A DNA stretch of 64,000 nt, taken from contig JBFXCS010000002.1 of the NCBI GenBank assembly GCA_050181915.1, positions 496,001 to 560,000 on the forward strand, given 5' to 3'. A model generated the notes under the pieces. That model saw only the letters and a program-made list of their open reading frames with translations, was not told the origin of the DNA and made no database searches. Of the stretch, positions 16,035 through 25,640 are shown in pieces (position 1 is the stretch's first letter; the number at the start of each line of letters is the position of its first letter). Source of the stretch: JBFXCS01 sp050181915 (lineage in GTDB: Bacteria > Actinomycetota > Thermoleophilia > Miltoncostaeales > Miltoncostaeaceae). The position numbers were made by a program, and so were the translations under genes.

Positions 16035-17159
16035 CTAGCCGGCGCTGCAGCTGGCGCGGAACTCGGCGTCGATCTCCAGGTCGAGCGGAGCCTCGTCGAT
16101 GTTCGCGGGCGTGTAGACGTTCCCCGGCACGACGGTGAGCTCATCGGGAGAGCCGCCCTCGAGCAGGGAGATGGTGTTGGCGACGACCAGGCGGCCGTAG
16201 TAGACGGCGGGCACGCCCAGCACGATCGCGAGACGGTCCTCCTGGAGAAGGCGGATCTGATCGCAGTCGCCGAGGATCTGGCCGACCGCGAAGGCCTCGC
16301 CGGCGCGCCCGCCCGCGGCGAGCGCGTCGCTCGCGGCGGCGGCCATCGCCGTCGTGGTGGTCATCACGCCCGCCAGGTCGGGGTGGCGCACGAGCTGCGT
16401 CTCGACGGCGGCCTGCACCTTCGAGGGGTCGAAGTCGGGGATCGTCTGGGTCGCGACCACATCGATTCCCGGGAACTCGGCGAGGGCGCGCTCCATGCCC
16501 TCCTGCAGCGAGCTCTGGTACGCGGACCCGGCGCCGCCGAGCACGACGATCGCCTTGCCCTCGCCGCCCATCTTCCGGAACAGGGCCGACGCCATGGTCT
16601 CGCCGTCGAGGCTGAAGTCGCCGGTCACGGTCATCTTGAGGGGCATGTCCGGAGGCTGCACGAAGCCGATCACCTCGATGCCCGCGTCCTCCGCCTTCTT
16701 CAGGGCGGGGACCACCGCCGTCGGATCCGTGGCCCACACCACGAGGGCGTCGGGCTTCTGCAGGATGGCCGCCTCGATCTGGTCGATCTGCTTCGGCACG
16801 TTCTGGTATCCGCCCGCGTCGTTCACCGTGACCTCGGCGCCCAGCTCCTTCGCGTACTCCTGGACCGCCCGCGCCGCGCTGATCGCGAACGCGTCGCTGC
16901 GATGCGCCTGCAGGAGGACGATGCGATACGCCCGATCGGGCTTCTCGATCTCCGGCAGGGCGTACTCGTTGATGTGCCCCACCTCGGGAGCCTGAACCTG
17001 CCCGGTCTGGCCGCCGTCGGTGGCCGCGGCTCCGTCGTCGGAGTCGTCGCCGCAGCCGGCGAGCAGCGCACCGGCGCAGAGAGCCGCGGCGGCCAGGCCG
17101 AGGACGGTGGCCAGGCGCCGGCGCGGCGCTCGGCGTGGGGGCGGTGCGAGGGGACTCAC
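16035..17159 (-). CDS. Sugar ABC transporter substrate-binding lipoprotein
   Basis: A periplasmic-binding protein of the ribose/galactose/AI-2 class (Peripla_BP_4). It has an N-terminal signal with lipobox LLAGC at about 27-31, then YRIVLLQAHRSDAFAISAAR and NVPKQIDQIEAAILQKPDAL. The GTG at 17159 has AAGGAGGT 9 nt upstream and was chosen over the longer open frame. It belongs with the ATPase and permease genes upstream; the ligand is not identified. Confidence 0.9.
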   Translation of the reverse strand: MSPLAPPPRRAPRRRLATVLGLAAAALCAGALLAGCGDDSDDGAAATDGGQTGQVQAPEVGHINEYALPEIEKPDRAYRIVLLQAHRSDAFAISAARAVQEYAKELGAEVTVNDAGGYQNVPKQIDQIEAAILQKPDALVVWATDPTAVVPALKKAEDAGIEVIGFVQPPDMPLKMTVTGDFSLDGETMASALFRKMGGEGKAIVVLGGAGSAYQSSLQEGMERALAEFPGIDVVATQTIPDFDPSKVQAAVETQLVRHPDLAGVMTTTTAMAAAASDALAAGGRAGEAFAVGQILGDCDQIRLLQEDRLAIVLGVPAVYYGRLVVANTISLLEGGSPDELTVVPGNVYTPANIDEAPLDLEIDAEFRASCSAG

Positions 17160-17223
17160 GGTGATGGACCTCCTTGGGAAGAAGACGGCGCCCGCCGGGA
17201 CCGGGGGCGCGGATGCGGAGTGC

Positions 17224-18720
17224 TCAGGCGGCCCGCGCGTCCGGCAGTTGGGCGCGCATGAGCGACTCCTCCGAGGCGTCTGCGGCATCCATCTCCGCCG
17301 CCAGGCGCCCCTCCCGCATCACGGCGATGCGATGGCACAGCCCGATCAGCTCGAGCATGTCGGAGGAGGAGACGACGACGCCGAAGCCGTCGGCGGCGAG
17401 GTCGGCGAGGGCCCGGTAGATCTCGCCGCGCGCGCCGATGTCGACGCCGGCGGTGGGCTCGTCGCACACGACCACCCGGGTGCCGGCGCAGAGGACGCGC
17501 GACAGGACCACCTTCTGCTGGTTGCCGCCCGACAGGGTGCGGATGGGCGCCCGGACGCCCGCGGCCTTGATCGCGAAGCGATCGATGAAGGTCCGCGCCC
17601 GCGAGCGCTCGGCGCGGGGCGAGATCACCGCGAGCCGCCCGAGCGACCGCAGGGAGGCGAGCGTGATCGAGCGCCCCACCGAGAAGGTCGGGACGATCGC
17701 CTGGCGCCGGCGGTCCGGGGGCACGAAGCCGAGGCCTCGGCGCAGAGCGCGCGCCGGGGTGGGGCGCGGCAGGTGGCGCCCTATCACGACGAGACGGCCG
17801 CGGGCGCCGGGCTCGACGCCCGCCAGCATCCGCGCCAGCGTCGCCCTCCCCGAGCCCTCGAGGCCCGAGATGCCCACCACCTCGCCGGCCCGCACCGCGA
17901 ACCGGTCGACCGCGACCGAGCCGTCGCGGCTCGCGAGGTCCTCGGCCTCCAGGACGATCTCATCGCCCCTCTGCGGCAGCTCGGGGTAGAGCTGCTCCAC
18001 CGCCCGGCCCACCATGAGGGGGACGATCTCGGCCTCGCCCAGCCCGGCGGACGGTCGGGTGGTGACCACCCGCCCGTCCTTCAGCACCGTGACCGTGTCG
18101 GCGATCCGCGCGACCTCGGCGAGGCGGTGCGTGATGTAGACGATCGCGAGGCCGCGGTCGCGCAGCCGCGCCACCAGCCCGAGCAGGTGCTCCACCTCCG
18201 CGCCGTTCAGGGCGGCGGTCGGCTCGTCGAGGATGAGCATGCGGGCCTCCAGCGACAGCGCCTTCGCGATCGCCACCAGCTGCTGCTCGGCCACCGACAG
18301 GCCCCGCACGCGCCGGCGCGGAGGGACGTCCAGGCCGACCATCTCGAGCCAGGGCCGCGCGGCGGCGAGGGCCCCGGGCCGCAGGACGCCCCACCGGCTG
18401 CGCTCGTGCCCCAGGACCACGTTCTCCGCCACGCTCAGGTGAGGCACGAGCGCGCTCTCCTGGTAGGCCGCGGCGATGCCCGCGGCGATCGCCCCGCGGG
18501 GGCTGCCGAATCGCCGTGGCGCGCCCTCCACCAGCACGGCGCCGTCGTCGGGGGCGAGCGCGCCGGTGAGGACGCGGACCGTGGTCGACTTGCCGCTGCC
18601 GTTCTCGCCGAGCAGGGCGTGCACCGCGCCGGCGTGGAAGTCGATGCTCACCCGATCGAGCGCGACGACGGCGTCGAACCGCCGCGTCACGTCGCGCACG
18701 GCGAAGATCGGCTCAGCCAC
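17224..18720 (-). CDS. Sugar ABC transporter ATP-binding protein (RbsA/MglA type, two cassettes)
   Basis: 498 residues with two nucleotide-binding domains. The first has the complete P-loop LLGENGSGKST, signature LSVAEQQLVAIAKAL and Walker B LILDEPTAAL. In the second the P-loop is ISGLEGSGRATLA (the Lys position is Arg, typical of RbsA-class second cassettes), with signature LSGGNQQKVVLSRVL and VVCDEPTAGVDIG. The start overlaps the permease end by 8 bp. It energises uptake through the neighbouring permease. Confidence 0.93.
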   Translation of the reverse strand: MAEPIFAVRDVTRRFDAVVALDRVSIDFHAGAVHALLGENGSGKSTTVRVLTGALAPDDGAVLVEGAPRRFGSPRGAIAAGIAAAYQESALVPHLSVAENVVLGHERSRWGVLRPGALAAARPWLEMVGLDVPPRRRVRGLSVAEQQLVAIAKALSLEARMLILDEPTAALNGAEVEHLLGLVARLRDRGLAIVYITHRLAEVARIADTVTVLKDGRVVTTRPSAGLGEAEIVPLMVGRAVEQLYPELPQRGDEIVLEAEDLASRDGSVAVDRFAVRAGEVVGISGLEGSGRATLARMLAGVEPGARGRLVVIGRHLPRPTPARALRRGLGFVPPDRRRQAIVPTFSVGRSITLASLRSLGRLAVISPRAERSRARTFIDRFAIKAAGVRAPIRTLSGGNQQKVVLSRVLCAGTRVVVCDEPTAGVDIGARGEIYRALADLAADGFGVVVSSSDMLELIGLCHRIAVMREGRLAAEMDAADASEESLMRAQLPDARAA

Positions 18721-19702
18721 GACGACGCCGCCGGACGTTGTTGAGGCCGACCGCGATCAGGATGAGAGCGCCGTTGACCATGGTCTGGATGTTCGAGTTG
18801 ACGGCGTTGAGGTCGAGCCCGTTCGAGAGCACCGACAGCAGGGCCACGCCGAGGACGGCGCCGATCACGCTGCCGGCGCCGCCGCCCCAGGCGACGCCGC
18901 CGATGAACACCGCGGCGATCGTGGTGATCTCCAGGCCGTTGCCGAGATCCGGCAGGCCGGACGACACCCGCGACGAGAGGGTGATCGCCGCCAGCGCCGT
19001 GAACAGGCTGCAGACGACGTAGCCGCAGATCAGGACGCCGCGCACCCGGATGCCCGAGAGGCGGGACGCCTCCGCGTTGCCGCCGACGGCGTACGTGTAC
19101 CGCCCGAGGTTGGTGCGGTTCAGCAGGAACCACGCCACCGCCACGACGATGATCGCGAGCAGCGTCGGCGTGGCCAGGAAGGCGATCTCGCTTCCGCCCA
19201 GCCACCCGTAGTCGGAATCGAAGTTCCGCTTCGGCAGGCCGTTCGTGTACCAGAGGCTGAAGCCCAGCAGCAGCTGCCAGGTCGCGATGGTCGTGATGAT
19301 CGGCGAGATGCGCGCGACGGTGACGAGCACGCCGTTGATGAGGCCGATGGCGCACCCGACGAGGACGGTGAGCAGCAGGGCGACCGCCAGGGGCATCTGG
19401 TGCGAGAGCACCACCGCGACGATCGACAGCAGCGAGACCTGCGCCCCCACCGAGATGTCGATGCCGCCCGCCAGCACGACGAAGATCTGCCCGGCCACGA
19501 GCATCGCCAGGATCGAGGCCTGCCGCGCCAGGTTCTGGACGTTGGCGCCCGACGTGAACAGCGGCTCGGTGGCCGCGAAGTAGGCGCAGAGCGCGACGAG
19601 GAACACGAGCAGTCCCGCGTACTCGGGCGCGCCTCCCCAGCGGAGCGAGGCGAGGTTGAGGCCGCGCCTGGTCGAAGGGGAGGATGTGGTGTCTGTGGTC
19701 AT
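18713..19702 (-). CDS. Sugar ABC transporter permease (RbsC family, BPD_transp_2)
   Basis: 329 residues with about 8-10 hydrophobic segments, including ILAMLVAGQIFVVLAGGIDI and SVGAQVSLLSI, the conserved GGIDLSVG region of RbsC-type permeases, and YAVGGNAEASRLSGI, the EAA-like loop. ATG 19702 was chosen because it begins just before the first hydrophobic part. It is the first gene of a six-gene operon running to 13473 and is divergent from an XRE regulator. Confidence 0.92.
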   Translation of the reverse strand: MTTDTTSSPSTRRGLNLASLRWGGAPEYAGLLVFLVALCAYFAATEPLFTSGANVQNLARQASILAMLVAGQIFVVLAGGIDISVGAQVSLLSIVAVVLSHQMPLAVALLLTVLVGCAIGLINGVLVTVARISPIITTIATWQLLLGFSLWYTNGLPKRNFDSDYGWLGGSEIAFLATPTLLAIIVVAVAWFLLNRTNLGRYTYAVGGNAEASRLSGIRVRGVLICGYVVCSLFTALAAITLSSRVSSGLPDLGNGLEITTIAAVFIGGVAWGGGAGSVIGAVLGVALLSVLSNGLDLNAVNSNIQTMVNGALILIAVGLNNVRRRRRG

Positions 19703-19772
19703 CGTCCGCCGGGTCGTGACAAGGGCCGGTGATCGACGCGAGGAACCCTCTGGGACTAGACTCGGCCGACCA

Positions 19773-19810
19773 CGATCGTTGCATGTGATCAACGATACGT
19801 TCGATATAGT
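19773..19810. promoter_or_regulatory. Candidate operator and promoter between the importer operon and the XRE regulator
   Basis: ATCGTT (19775-19780) and AACGAT (19791-19796) form an inverted repeat 10 nt apart, followed by ACGTTCGAT. TATAGT at 19805-19810 is a good -10 for the regulator gene. The palindrome lies where the XRE protein could control both directions. Confidence 0.5.
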
Positions 19811-19826
19811 ACTTCGGGAGCGAGAG

Positions 19827-20411
19827 TTGACGCAAGAGCTGGTCGAGCCGATCGCGCGGAACCTGCGGCGGCTGCGGGAGCGACAGAACCTCTCGATCTC
19901 GGCCGTCGCCGACCGCGCGGCCGTCTCGAAATCGACGCTCTCGAAGCTGGAGCGCGGCATCGGGAACCCCTCGATCGACACGCTCTGGGCGCTGGCCCGG
20001 GTGCTCGGCGTGCCGTTCGCGAGCCTGTTCGAGGACGAGGGCGAGCCCTCGGTCGACGTCCTGCGCTACGCCCGCGCGCCGATCGTCACGGGCCCCGGCC
20101 GGCTGGCCCCTCCCGGCTCGTCGATCGACGGCGTCGACCTGCGCCACCTCGAGAGCTTCGAGGGGCGCGGGCGCGTCGAGGCCTACAGCGTCGCCCTGGA
20201 CGCGGGCGTACGCCACGCCTCGGGCGCCCACACACCCGGCATCGTCGAGCACGTGCTGGTCATCGAGGGGCGCGCCGACGTCGGGCCGGACGACGACTCG
20301 GTGCAGCTCGACACGGGCGATCGCATCCGCTTCCCCGCCGACCGCCCCCACCACTACGAGGCGCTCGACGGGCGACCGGCGCGGCTGATCGCGATCCTCG
20401 ACTACCCGTGA
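19827..20411 (+). CDS. XRE-family regulator with C-terminal cupin domain
   Basis: The N-terminal helix-turn-helix (NLSISAVADRAAVSKSTLSK, then LERGIGNPSIDTLWALARVL) is followed by a linker and a cupin fold with PGIVEHVLVIEGRADVG and RIRFPADRPHHYEAL. This is the MerR-like or SutR class of metabolite-sensing regulators. TTG at 19827 with GGGAG 8 nt upstream is the favoured start; GTG 19785 lies inside the operator. It probably represses the divergent sugar-type operon. Confidence 0.82.
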   Translation: MTQELVEPIARNLRRLRERQNLSISAVADRAAVSKSTLSKLERGIGNPSIDTLWALARVLGVPFASLFEDEGEPSVDVLRYARAPIVTGPGRLAPPGSSIDGVDLRHLESFEGRGRVEAYSVALDAGVRHASGAHTPGIVEHVLVIEGRADVGPDDDSVQLDTGDRIRFPADRPHHYEALDGRPARLIAILDYP

Positions 20412-20429
20412 GCCGGCGGCCGGACGGCC

Positions 20430-20457
20430 GCCCTCCCTACGCCGGCGGCGCGCCCCC
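20430..20457. repeat. 28-bp direct repeat, copy 1
   Basis: A block beginning GCCCTCCCTACGCCGGCGGC is identical to one at 21103-21130. Each copy spans a reverse-strand stop codon preceded by codons for GAPPA, so the copies mark the 3' ends of two reverse-strand reading frames and bracket a decayed stretch. Confidence 0.7.
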
Positions 20458-20634
20458 CGGCGATGGCGATGCGCCGAGCTCGGCGAGCCGCGCCGCGCTC
20501 TCGTGGTCCACCGGCAGGAAGGTCTCGATCGCGAGGTTCGCCGCCGTCACGTCGAGCGGGGCGCCGAGGGTGGCGATGACCGTGAACAGCTTCACGTCGC
20601 CGAGGGGGGTCTGGAGCCGCAGCGAGACCCGACG
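20437..20634 (-). pseudogene. C-terminal remnant of a MmyB-like/XRE regulator
   Basis: The reverse strand encodes TPLGDVKLFTVIATLG followed by APLDVTAANLAIETFLPVD and ends in PSPGGAPPA. This matches the C-terminal ligand-binding part of MmyB-like XRE regulators. No start and no DNA-binding domain remain: the frame runs into an unrelated fragment at about 20634. Confidence 0.6.
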
Positions 20635-20774
20635 CCGACCGGCTCGGCGACGTCGTGAAGTTCCACTGGGAGGCCGTCGCCGGAGACGGAGGGCTGTTCG
20701 CCGTCGGGCTCGACGTCCTCGTGCTCGCCCCGGACGGCCGCATCGAGCGCGACCACACCTTCGTCGTCGCCTGA
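20634..20774 (+). pseudogene. C-terminal remnant of an NTF2/SnoaL-like protein
   Basis: The forward frame reads RLGDVVKFHWEAVAGDG, then LFAVGLDVLVLAPDGRI and DHTFVVA before TGA. This is the end of a nuclear-transport-factor-2-like (SnoaL-like) domain. The first half of the gene is absent, and the fragment abuts the reverse-strand regulator remnant. Confidence 0.6.
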
Positions 20775-20793
20775 CCGGGAGAGGAGCACGCCG

Positions 20794-21098
20794 ATGATGG
20801 TCATCGTCGCGGGATACGTCACGGTCGACCCCGAGCGGCGCGAGTCCACCTCGCGGGATCGATCGCCGTCGTCGAGAAGGCCCGCCGAGCCGACGGCTGC
20901 CTCGACTTCGCCATGACGGCCGACCCGCTCGACCCCGGCCGCCTCAATCTCTTCGAGCGCTGGGAGTCGCGGGAGGCGCTCGCGGCCTTCCGCCGGAGCG
21001 CTCCCCGCAGCAGGCGCGGCGCCGCGATGCTCTCGGTGTCGGTGGCCGAGTACGACGTCGCCGACGTGCGGCCCCTCGGGAGGAGGGGCGGAGCGTGA
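20794..21098 (+). pseudogene. Frameshifted antibiotic-biosynthesis-monooxygenase-like (ABM) gene
   Basis: ATG at 20794, with GAGGAG upstream, starts MVIVAGYVTVDPERRE. The homologous sequence then continues in another frame as HLAGSIAVVEKARRADGCLD through to LFERWESREALAAF and a TGA at 21098. Loss of a single C near 20848 (TCCACCTCG where TCCCACCTCG would keep the frame) explains it. Repairing that base gives an intact ~100-residue ABM-type dimeric alpha/beta-barrel protein. Confidence 0.7.
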
Positions 21099-21109
21099 TC
21101 GCGCCCTCC

Positions 21110-21909
<800 letters not shown>

Positions 21910-21913
<4 letters not shown>

Positions 21914-23415
21914 TCCACGGTCCTCAGGGCGGCGGCCGGACGCAGGCGGGCGGCGCGCAGGCTGCCGGCGGCGCCGGCGACGAGCCCGGCCACGGCGGCC
22001 AGGATCACGGCCGCGATCACGATCAGGAACGAGGGCGAGGTGGTGATCTTCACCAGCTCCTCCCCGGCCGTCGTGGCCGCGCCGCCGAAGCCGAACCCGC
22101 CGCCTCCGCCCGCGGGCGGGCCGCCCGGGCCGGCGCCGGGGGCGGCCGCCGGGGCGTCCGCGGCCGCGACGCTCGCCTTCAGCGTCCAGCCGCTGGCGTT
22201 GATGGCGACGATCGCGATCAGGGCGACCACGATGCCCACGACGCCGCCGATCAGCCCCTGGATGAGCGACTCGCCGCTGATCTGGCGCACCACCGCGCCT
22301 CTCGACCAGCCGAGCGCCTTCAGCGTGCCGAGCTCGCGGGTGCGCTTGGCGACCGACGAGAGCGTCAGCAGCGAGGCGATCAGCACCGCGGCGACCAGGC
22401 CCACGATCGCCAGCACCCGCCCCAGGGTGGACGACAGGTCCCGGGCGTCCTTCAGCGAGCCGCCCACGCGGGCCGCCAGGTCGGACGCCGTGGTCACCTG
22501 GGAGTTCGGGAACCGGTCCGAGATCGCCGCCGAGACCGCATCGACGACGTCCGACGAGGTGGCCCGCACCTGCACGGCGCTCACCTGGTTCTCGAAGTCG
22601 GCGATCTTCTGGAGGGTCGCCAGCTTGACGTAGACGTCGGAGGACGTGCCCCCGATCGGTGAGGACGCGACGCCGATGATCCGGAAGGTCGCGCCGCCCA
22701 GGTCGATGGAGTCGCCCACCGAGAGGTTCTTGGTGCCGGCGTACGCCGACGACACGATCGCCTGCCGCGGCGCGCCGCTCGCGCTGAAGTAGTCGCCCTT
22801 CACGATCTGGGAGGGCGTCACGGCGGCGACGTCGGGCCGGCTCTCGTCGACGCCCGTCACGGTGCGCGAGTCGAAGTTCAGGCTGCCGTCGCCGAACGAG
22901 CCCTGCGGCGGCGCGCCGCCCGGTCCGCCCCCGCCCTGGGTGACGTCGATCTCGGGGACGGTCCCCGAGATGTGGTTCGCCCGCAGGGTGAGCGATCCGG
23001 CGGCCGCCTCCACGCCCTCGATCCCCGCGAGCTGGGCGACCCGCGACGACGAGAAGGTGAGCTGGCTCGTCGCCGAGAAGGTGTCGGTGTCGATCGTGCT
23101 GCCGGGCTCCGCGTCGCGCAGGTCGAAGCCCGGGCCGGGCCCCGCCTGCCGGCGCAGCCGCGCCCGCTCCTGGGGCGACAGGTCCTGGAATCCCCCCTCC
23201 CCGTCGCCGCCGATCGTGAGGGGCCGCGTCACCGTCATGTCGGTGCCCACGCCGGTGAGGGGCTCCAGCACCTTCTGCTGCGCATCGTCGAGGCCGCGCG
23301 ACACGGCGTTCGTCGTGATGACGAGCGCGATCCCGACCGCCAGCCCGAGGGCCGTCAGGATCGTGCGGGCGCGCCGGCGGCGCAGCTCGGCGAGCATGTA
23401 CGACAGCTGGAACAT
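21910..23415 (-). CDS. FtsX-like (MacB-type) ABC transporter permease
   Basis: About 501 residues: an N-terminal transmembrane helix (RRRRARTILTALGLAVGIAL), a large extracellular MacB_PCD domain (about 40-300), and three C-terminal helices (VLAIVGLVAAVLIASLL, IGGVVGIVVALIAIVAI, FLIVIAAVILAAVAGLV). An Ala/Gly/Pro-rich low-complexity stretch lies between the last two helices, which is unusual. ATG 23415, with GAGG 8 nt upstream, is preferred over the GTG at 23424. It works with the ATPase downstream; the substrate is unknown. Confidence 0.88.
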
Positions 23416-23632
23416 TCGCGGCACCTCGGGGCGTGGGCGGCCAGGATGCGCAGACGAGACCAGGGCGTCCTGGGACGACCGTGGGATCCGGCTGAGAGAT
23501 GGATAAGGATCGCGGCGGCGCCCGCGGGGCGGCGGCGGGGGGATGTTGCGATCGGGGACTGTCGCCGGCGCCGCGACCGCCTATAGGTTGGCGGCATCCC
23601 CCAGCCGTGAAAACCCGAGCCGGGAGGTCCCC

Positions 23633-24496
23633 GTGAGACCCGTCACGTGGTCGAGGCGCACGCGCCTCGCCGTGGTCGCGAGCGTCGCCGCCGCGGCAGC
23701 CGCCGTCTCCGCCGTCGCCTTCTCCGCGACCGGCCCCGCCATCCAGACCTGGACGCCGAAGAGCGAGAGGCAGATCACCAACATCGATGTGCTGCGCCAG
23801 CAGATCCGCAACTACTACGGCGATCCGCTGGGCACCGGCGTCGTCGGGCCCGACAGCAACTACGTCAGGGAGGCGAGCGCGGTGGCCGCGTCCGGCGAGC
23901 GCTGGCTCGCCTGGCGGGCGCGCGCGCCCGTCCGGGGCGCGAAGGGCCACGGACTGCAGAAGGCCATCGTCCTCGACGTGGACGACACGACGCTCGCGAC
24001 CTGGAACTACGAGATCGCCAGCAACTGGGCCTACAACCCCACGACCAACGCCGCCTACGTCACCGATCAGAAGTTCCCCGCGGTGCCCGGGATGGTGGAC
24101 CTGGTGACCACGGCCGCCGAGAAGGGCTACGCGGTCTTCTACCTCACCGGCCGCCCGGCCGCCCAGGAGGACGCGACGCTCGGCAACCTGACCGCCGACG
24201 GCGTCGGCGAGGACGCCGGCTACCCCGCGCCGACCGCCCTCCCCGACGGCGAGGACGGCCTGTTCACCAAGCCGGCCGTCGCCGACTACCCCGACTACCT
24301 GAAGGCCGCCTGCGCCACGGAGATCAGCACCGGGGCGTCCTGCTCGACCATCCACTACAAGGCGGCGACCCGCGAGCACATCGAGTCGCTGGGCTACGAC
24401 ATCGTCGCGAACTTCGGCGACCAGTACAGCGACCTGAAGGGCGGCTCCGCGGACCGCGGCTTCAAGCTCCCCAACCCCAACTACTTCCTGCCCTGA
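23633..24496 (+). CDS. Secreted HAD-superfamily acid phosphatase (class B/VSP-like)
   Basis: 287 residues with an N-terminal signal (TRLAVVASVAAAAAAVSAVA). The HAD motif I is IVLDVDDTTLATWN with nucleophilic Asp, motif II FYLTGRP, and the C-terminal acidic motif IVANFGDQYSDLKGG. GTG 23633 follows GGGAGG. It is probably extracellular or cell-wall attached and releases phosphate. The 217 bp upstream (23416-23632) holds no other gene. Confidence 0.87.
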   Translation: MRPVTWSRRTRLAVVASVAAAAAAVSAVAFSATGPAIQTWTPKSERQITNIDVLRQQIRNYYGDPLGTGVVGPDSNYVREASAVAASGERWLAWRARAPVRGAKGHGLQKAIVLDVDDTTLATWNYEIASNWAYNPTTNAAYVTDQKFPAVPGMVDLVTTAAEKGYAVFYLTGRPAAQEDATLGNLTADGVGEDAGYPAPTALPDGEDGLFTKPAVADYPDYLKAACATEISTGASCSTIHYKAATREHIESLGYDIVANFGDQYSDLKGGSADRGFKLPNPNYFLP

Positions 24497-24507
24497 TCGC
24501 GCTCCGC

Positions 24508-24542
24508 ACCCCGTCGCGGCCCACGCCGGGCGGCGACGGGGT
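24508..24542. terminator. Bidirectional hairpin between phosphatase and flavin oxidoreductase genes
   Basis: ACCCCGTCGC (24508-24517) and GCGACGGGGT (24533-24542) form a perfect 10-bp stem between converging genes. Confidence 0.65.
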
Positions 24543-25564
24543 CAGCGCCAGCCGAGCGCCGGCGCGACGTCGCCGAGGATCGCGCCGATCAGGTGGGCGT
24601 TGTAGTCGACGCCCAGCTGGTTCGGGACGGTGAGCAGCAGCGTGTCGGCGGCGGCGATCGCCTCGTCGCCGGCCAGCTGCTGCACGAGACGGTCGGGCTC
24701 GTCCGCGTAGGTGCGCCCGAAGATCGCCCGCAGGGTGCCGTCGATGTAGCCGATCTGGTCGCCCTCTCCGCGCCCGCGCCCGAAGTAGGCGCGGTCCCGG
24801 TCGGTGACCAGGGGCATGATCGACCGGCTCACCGAGACGCGGGGCTCGCGCTCCCAGCCGGCCTCCGCCCAGGCCTCGCGGAACGCTTGGATCTGGCGCG
24901 CCTGCTGGACGTGGAACGGCTCTCCGCCCTCGTCGTCCTTGAGCGTCGAGCTCTGGAGGTTCATGCCCAGCGAGGCGGCCCAGCGGGCGGTCGCGTCCGA
25001 GCCCGCGCCCCACCAGATGCGGTCGCGCAGGCCGTCGGAGTGCGGCTCCACGCGCAGCAGGCCCGGCGGGTTGGGGAACATGGGCCGCGGATGGGGCCGG
25101 GCGAACCCCTCGCCGCGCAGCACCTCCAGCAGCACCGTCGCGTGGCGGCGGGCCATGTCGGCGTCGGACTCGCCCTCGGCGGGCGCGTAGCCGAAGTGGC
25201 GCCACCCGTCGACGACCTGCTCCGGCGACCCGCGGCTGATGCCCAGCTGCAGGCGCCTGCCGGCGATGAGGTCGGCGGCGCCCGCGTCCTCCGCCATGTA
25301 GAGGGGGTTCTCGTAGCGCATGTCGATCACGGCGGTCCCGATCTCGATGCGCGTCGTCCTGGCCCCGATCGCCGCCAGGAGGGGAAACGGGGACCCGAGC
25401 TGCCGGGCGAAGTGGTGCACCCGGAAGTAGGCGCCGTCGGCGCCGAGCTCCTCGGCCGCGACGGCCAGCTCGATCGATTGCCGGAGGCTGTCGGCCGCGG
25501 ACCGGACCCGCGACCCGGGGGTGGCGCTCCAGTGCCCGAAGCTGAGGAAGCCGATGCGCTTCAT
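24542..25564 (-). CDS. LLM-class flavin-dependent oxidoreductase (luciferase-like)
   Basis: 340 residues of the bacterial-luciferase-like monooxygenase family, beginning KRIGFLSFGHWSATPGS. It contains AAEELGADGAYFRVHHFARQ, IEIGTAVIDMRYENPLYMAE and LQLGISRGSPEQV, a TIM-barrel flavin-binding pattern. The reaction probably uses FMNH2 or F420H2. It is divergent from the enolase-like gene. TATCGT on the reverse strand near 25586-25591 may be its -10. The substrate is unknown. Confidence 0.86.
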   Translation of the reverse strand: MKRIGFLSFGHWSATPGSRVRSAADSLRQSIELAVAAEELGADGAYFRVHHFARQLGSPFPLLAAIGARTTRIEIGTAVIDMRYENPLYMAEDAGAADLIAGRRLQLGISRGSPEQVVDGWRHFGYAPAEGESDADMARRHATVLLEVLRGEGFARPHPRPMFPNPPGLLRVEPHSDGLRDRIWWGAGSDATARWAASLGMNLQSSTLKDDEGGEPFHVQQARQIQAFREAWAEAGWEREPRVSVSRSIMPLVTDRDRAYFGRGRGEGDQIGYIDGTLRAIFGRTYADEPDRLVQQLAGDEAIAAADTLLLTVPNQLGVDYNAHLIGAILGDVAPALGWR

Positions 25565-25628
25565 GCGGCGCTCACGGCGCCGGACGATAGTCGAGGCCCG
25601 GCATCGGTCGCCCTCCGCCCGGACCGGG

Positions 25629-25634
25629 TAGGTT
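25629..25634 (+). promoter_or_regulatory. -10 element of a leaderless promoter
   Basis: TAGGTT ends 6 nt before the GTG at 25641 and there is no Shine-Dalgarno, so transcription probably starts at the start codon. Confidence 0.55.
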
Positions 25635-25640
25635 GGTCCC

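Noticed and set aside
21914..24379. A long reverse-strand frame upstream of the ABC ATPase start
   Set aside because: It runs through the permease in another frame and antisense to the phosphatase; the ATPase homology begins only at 21913.
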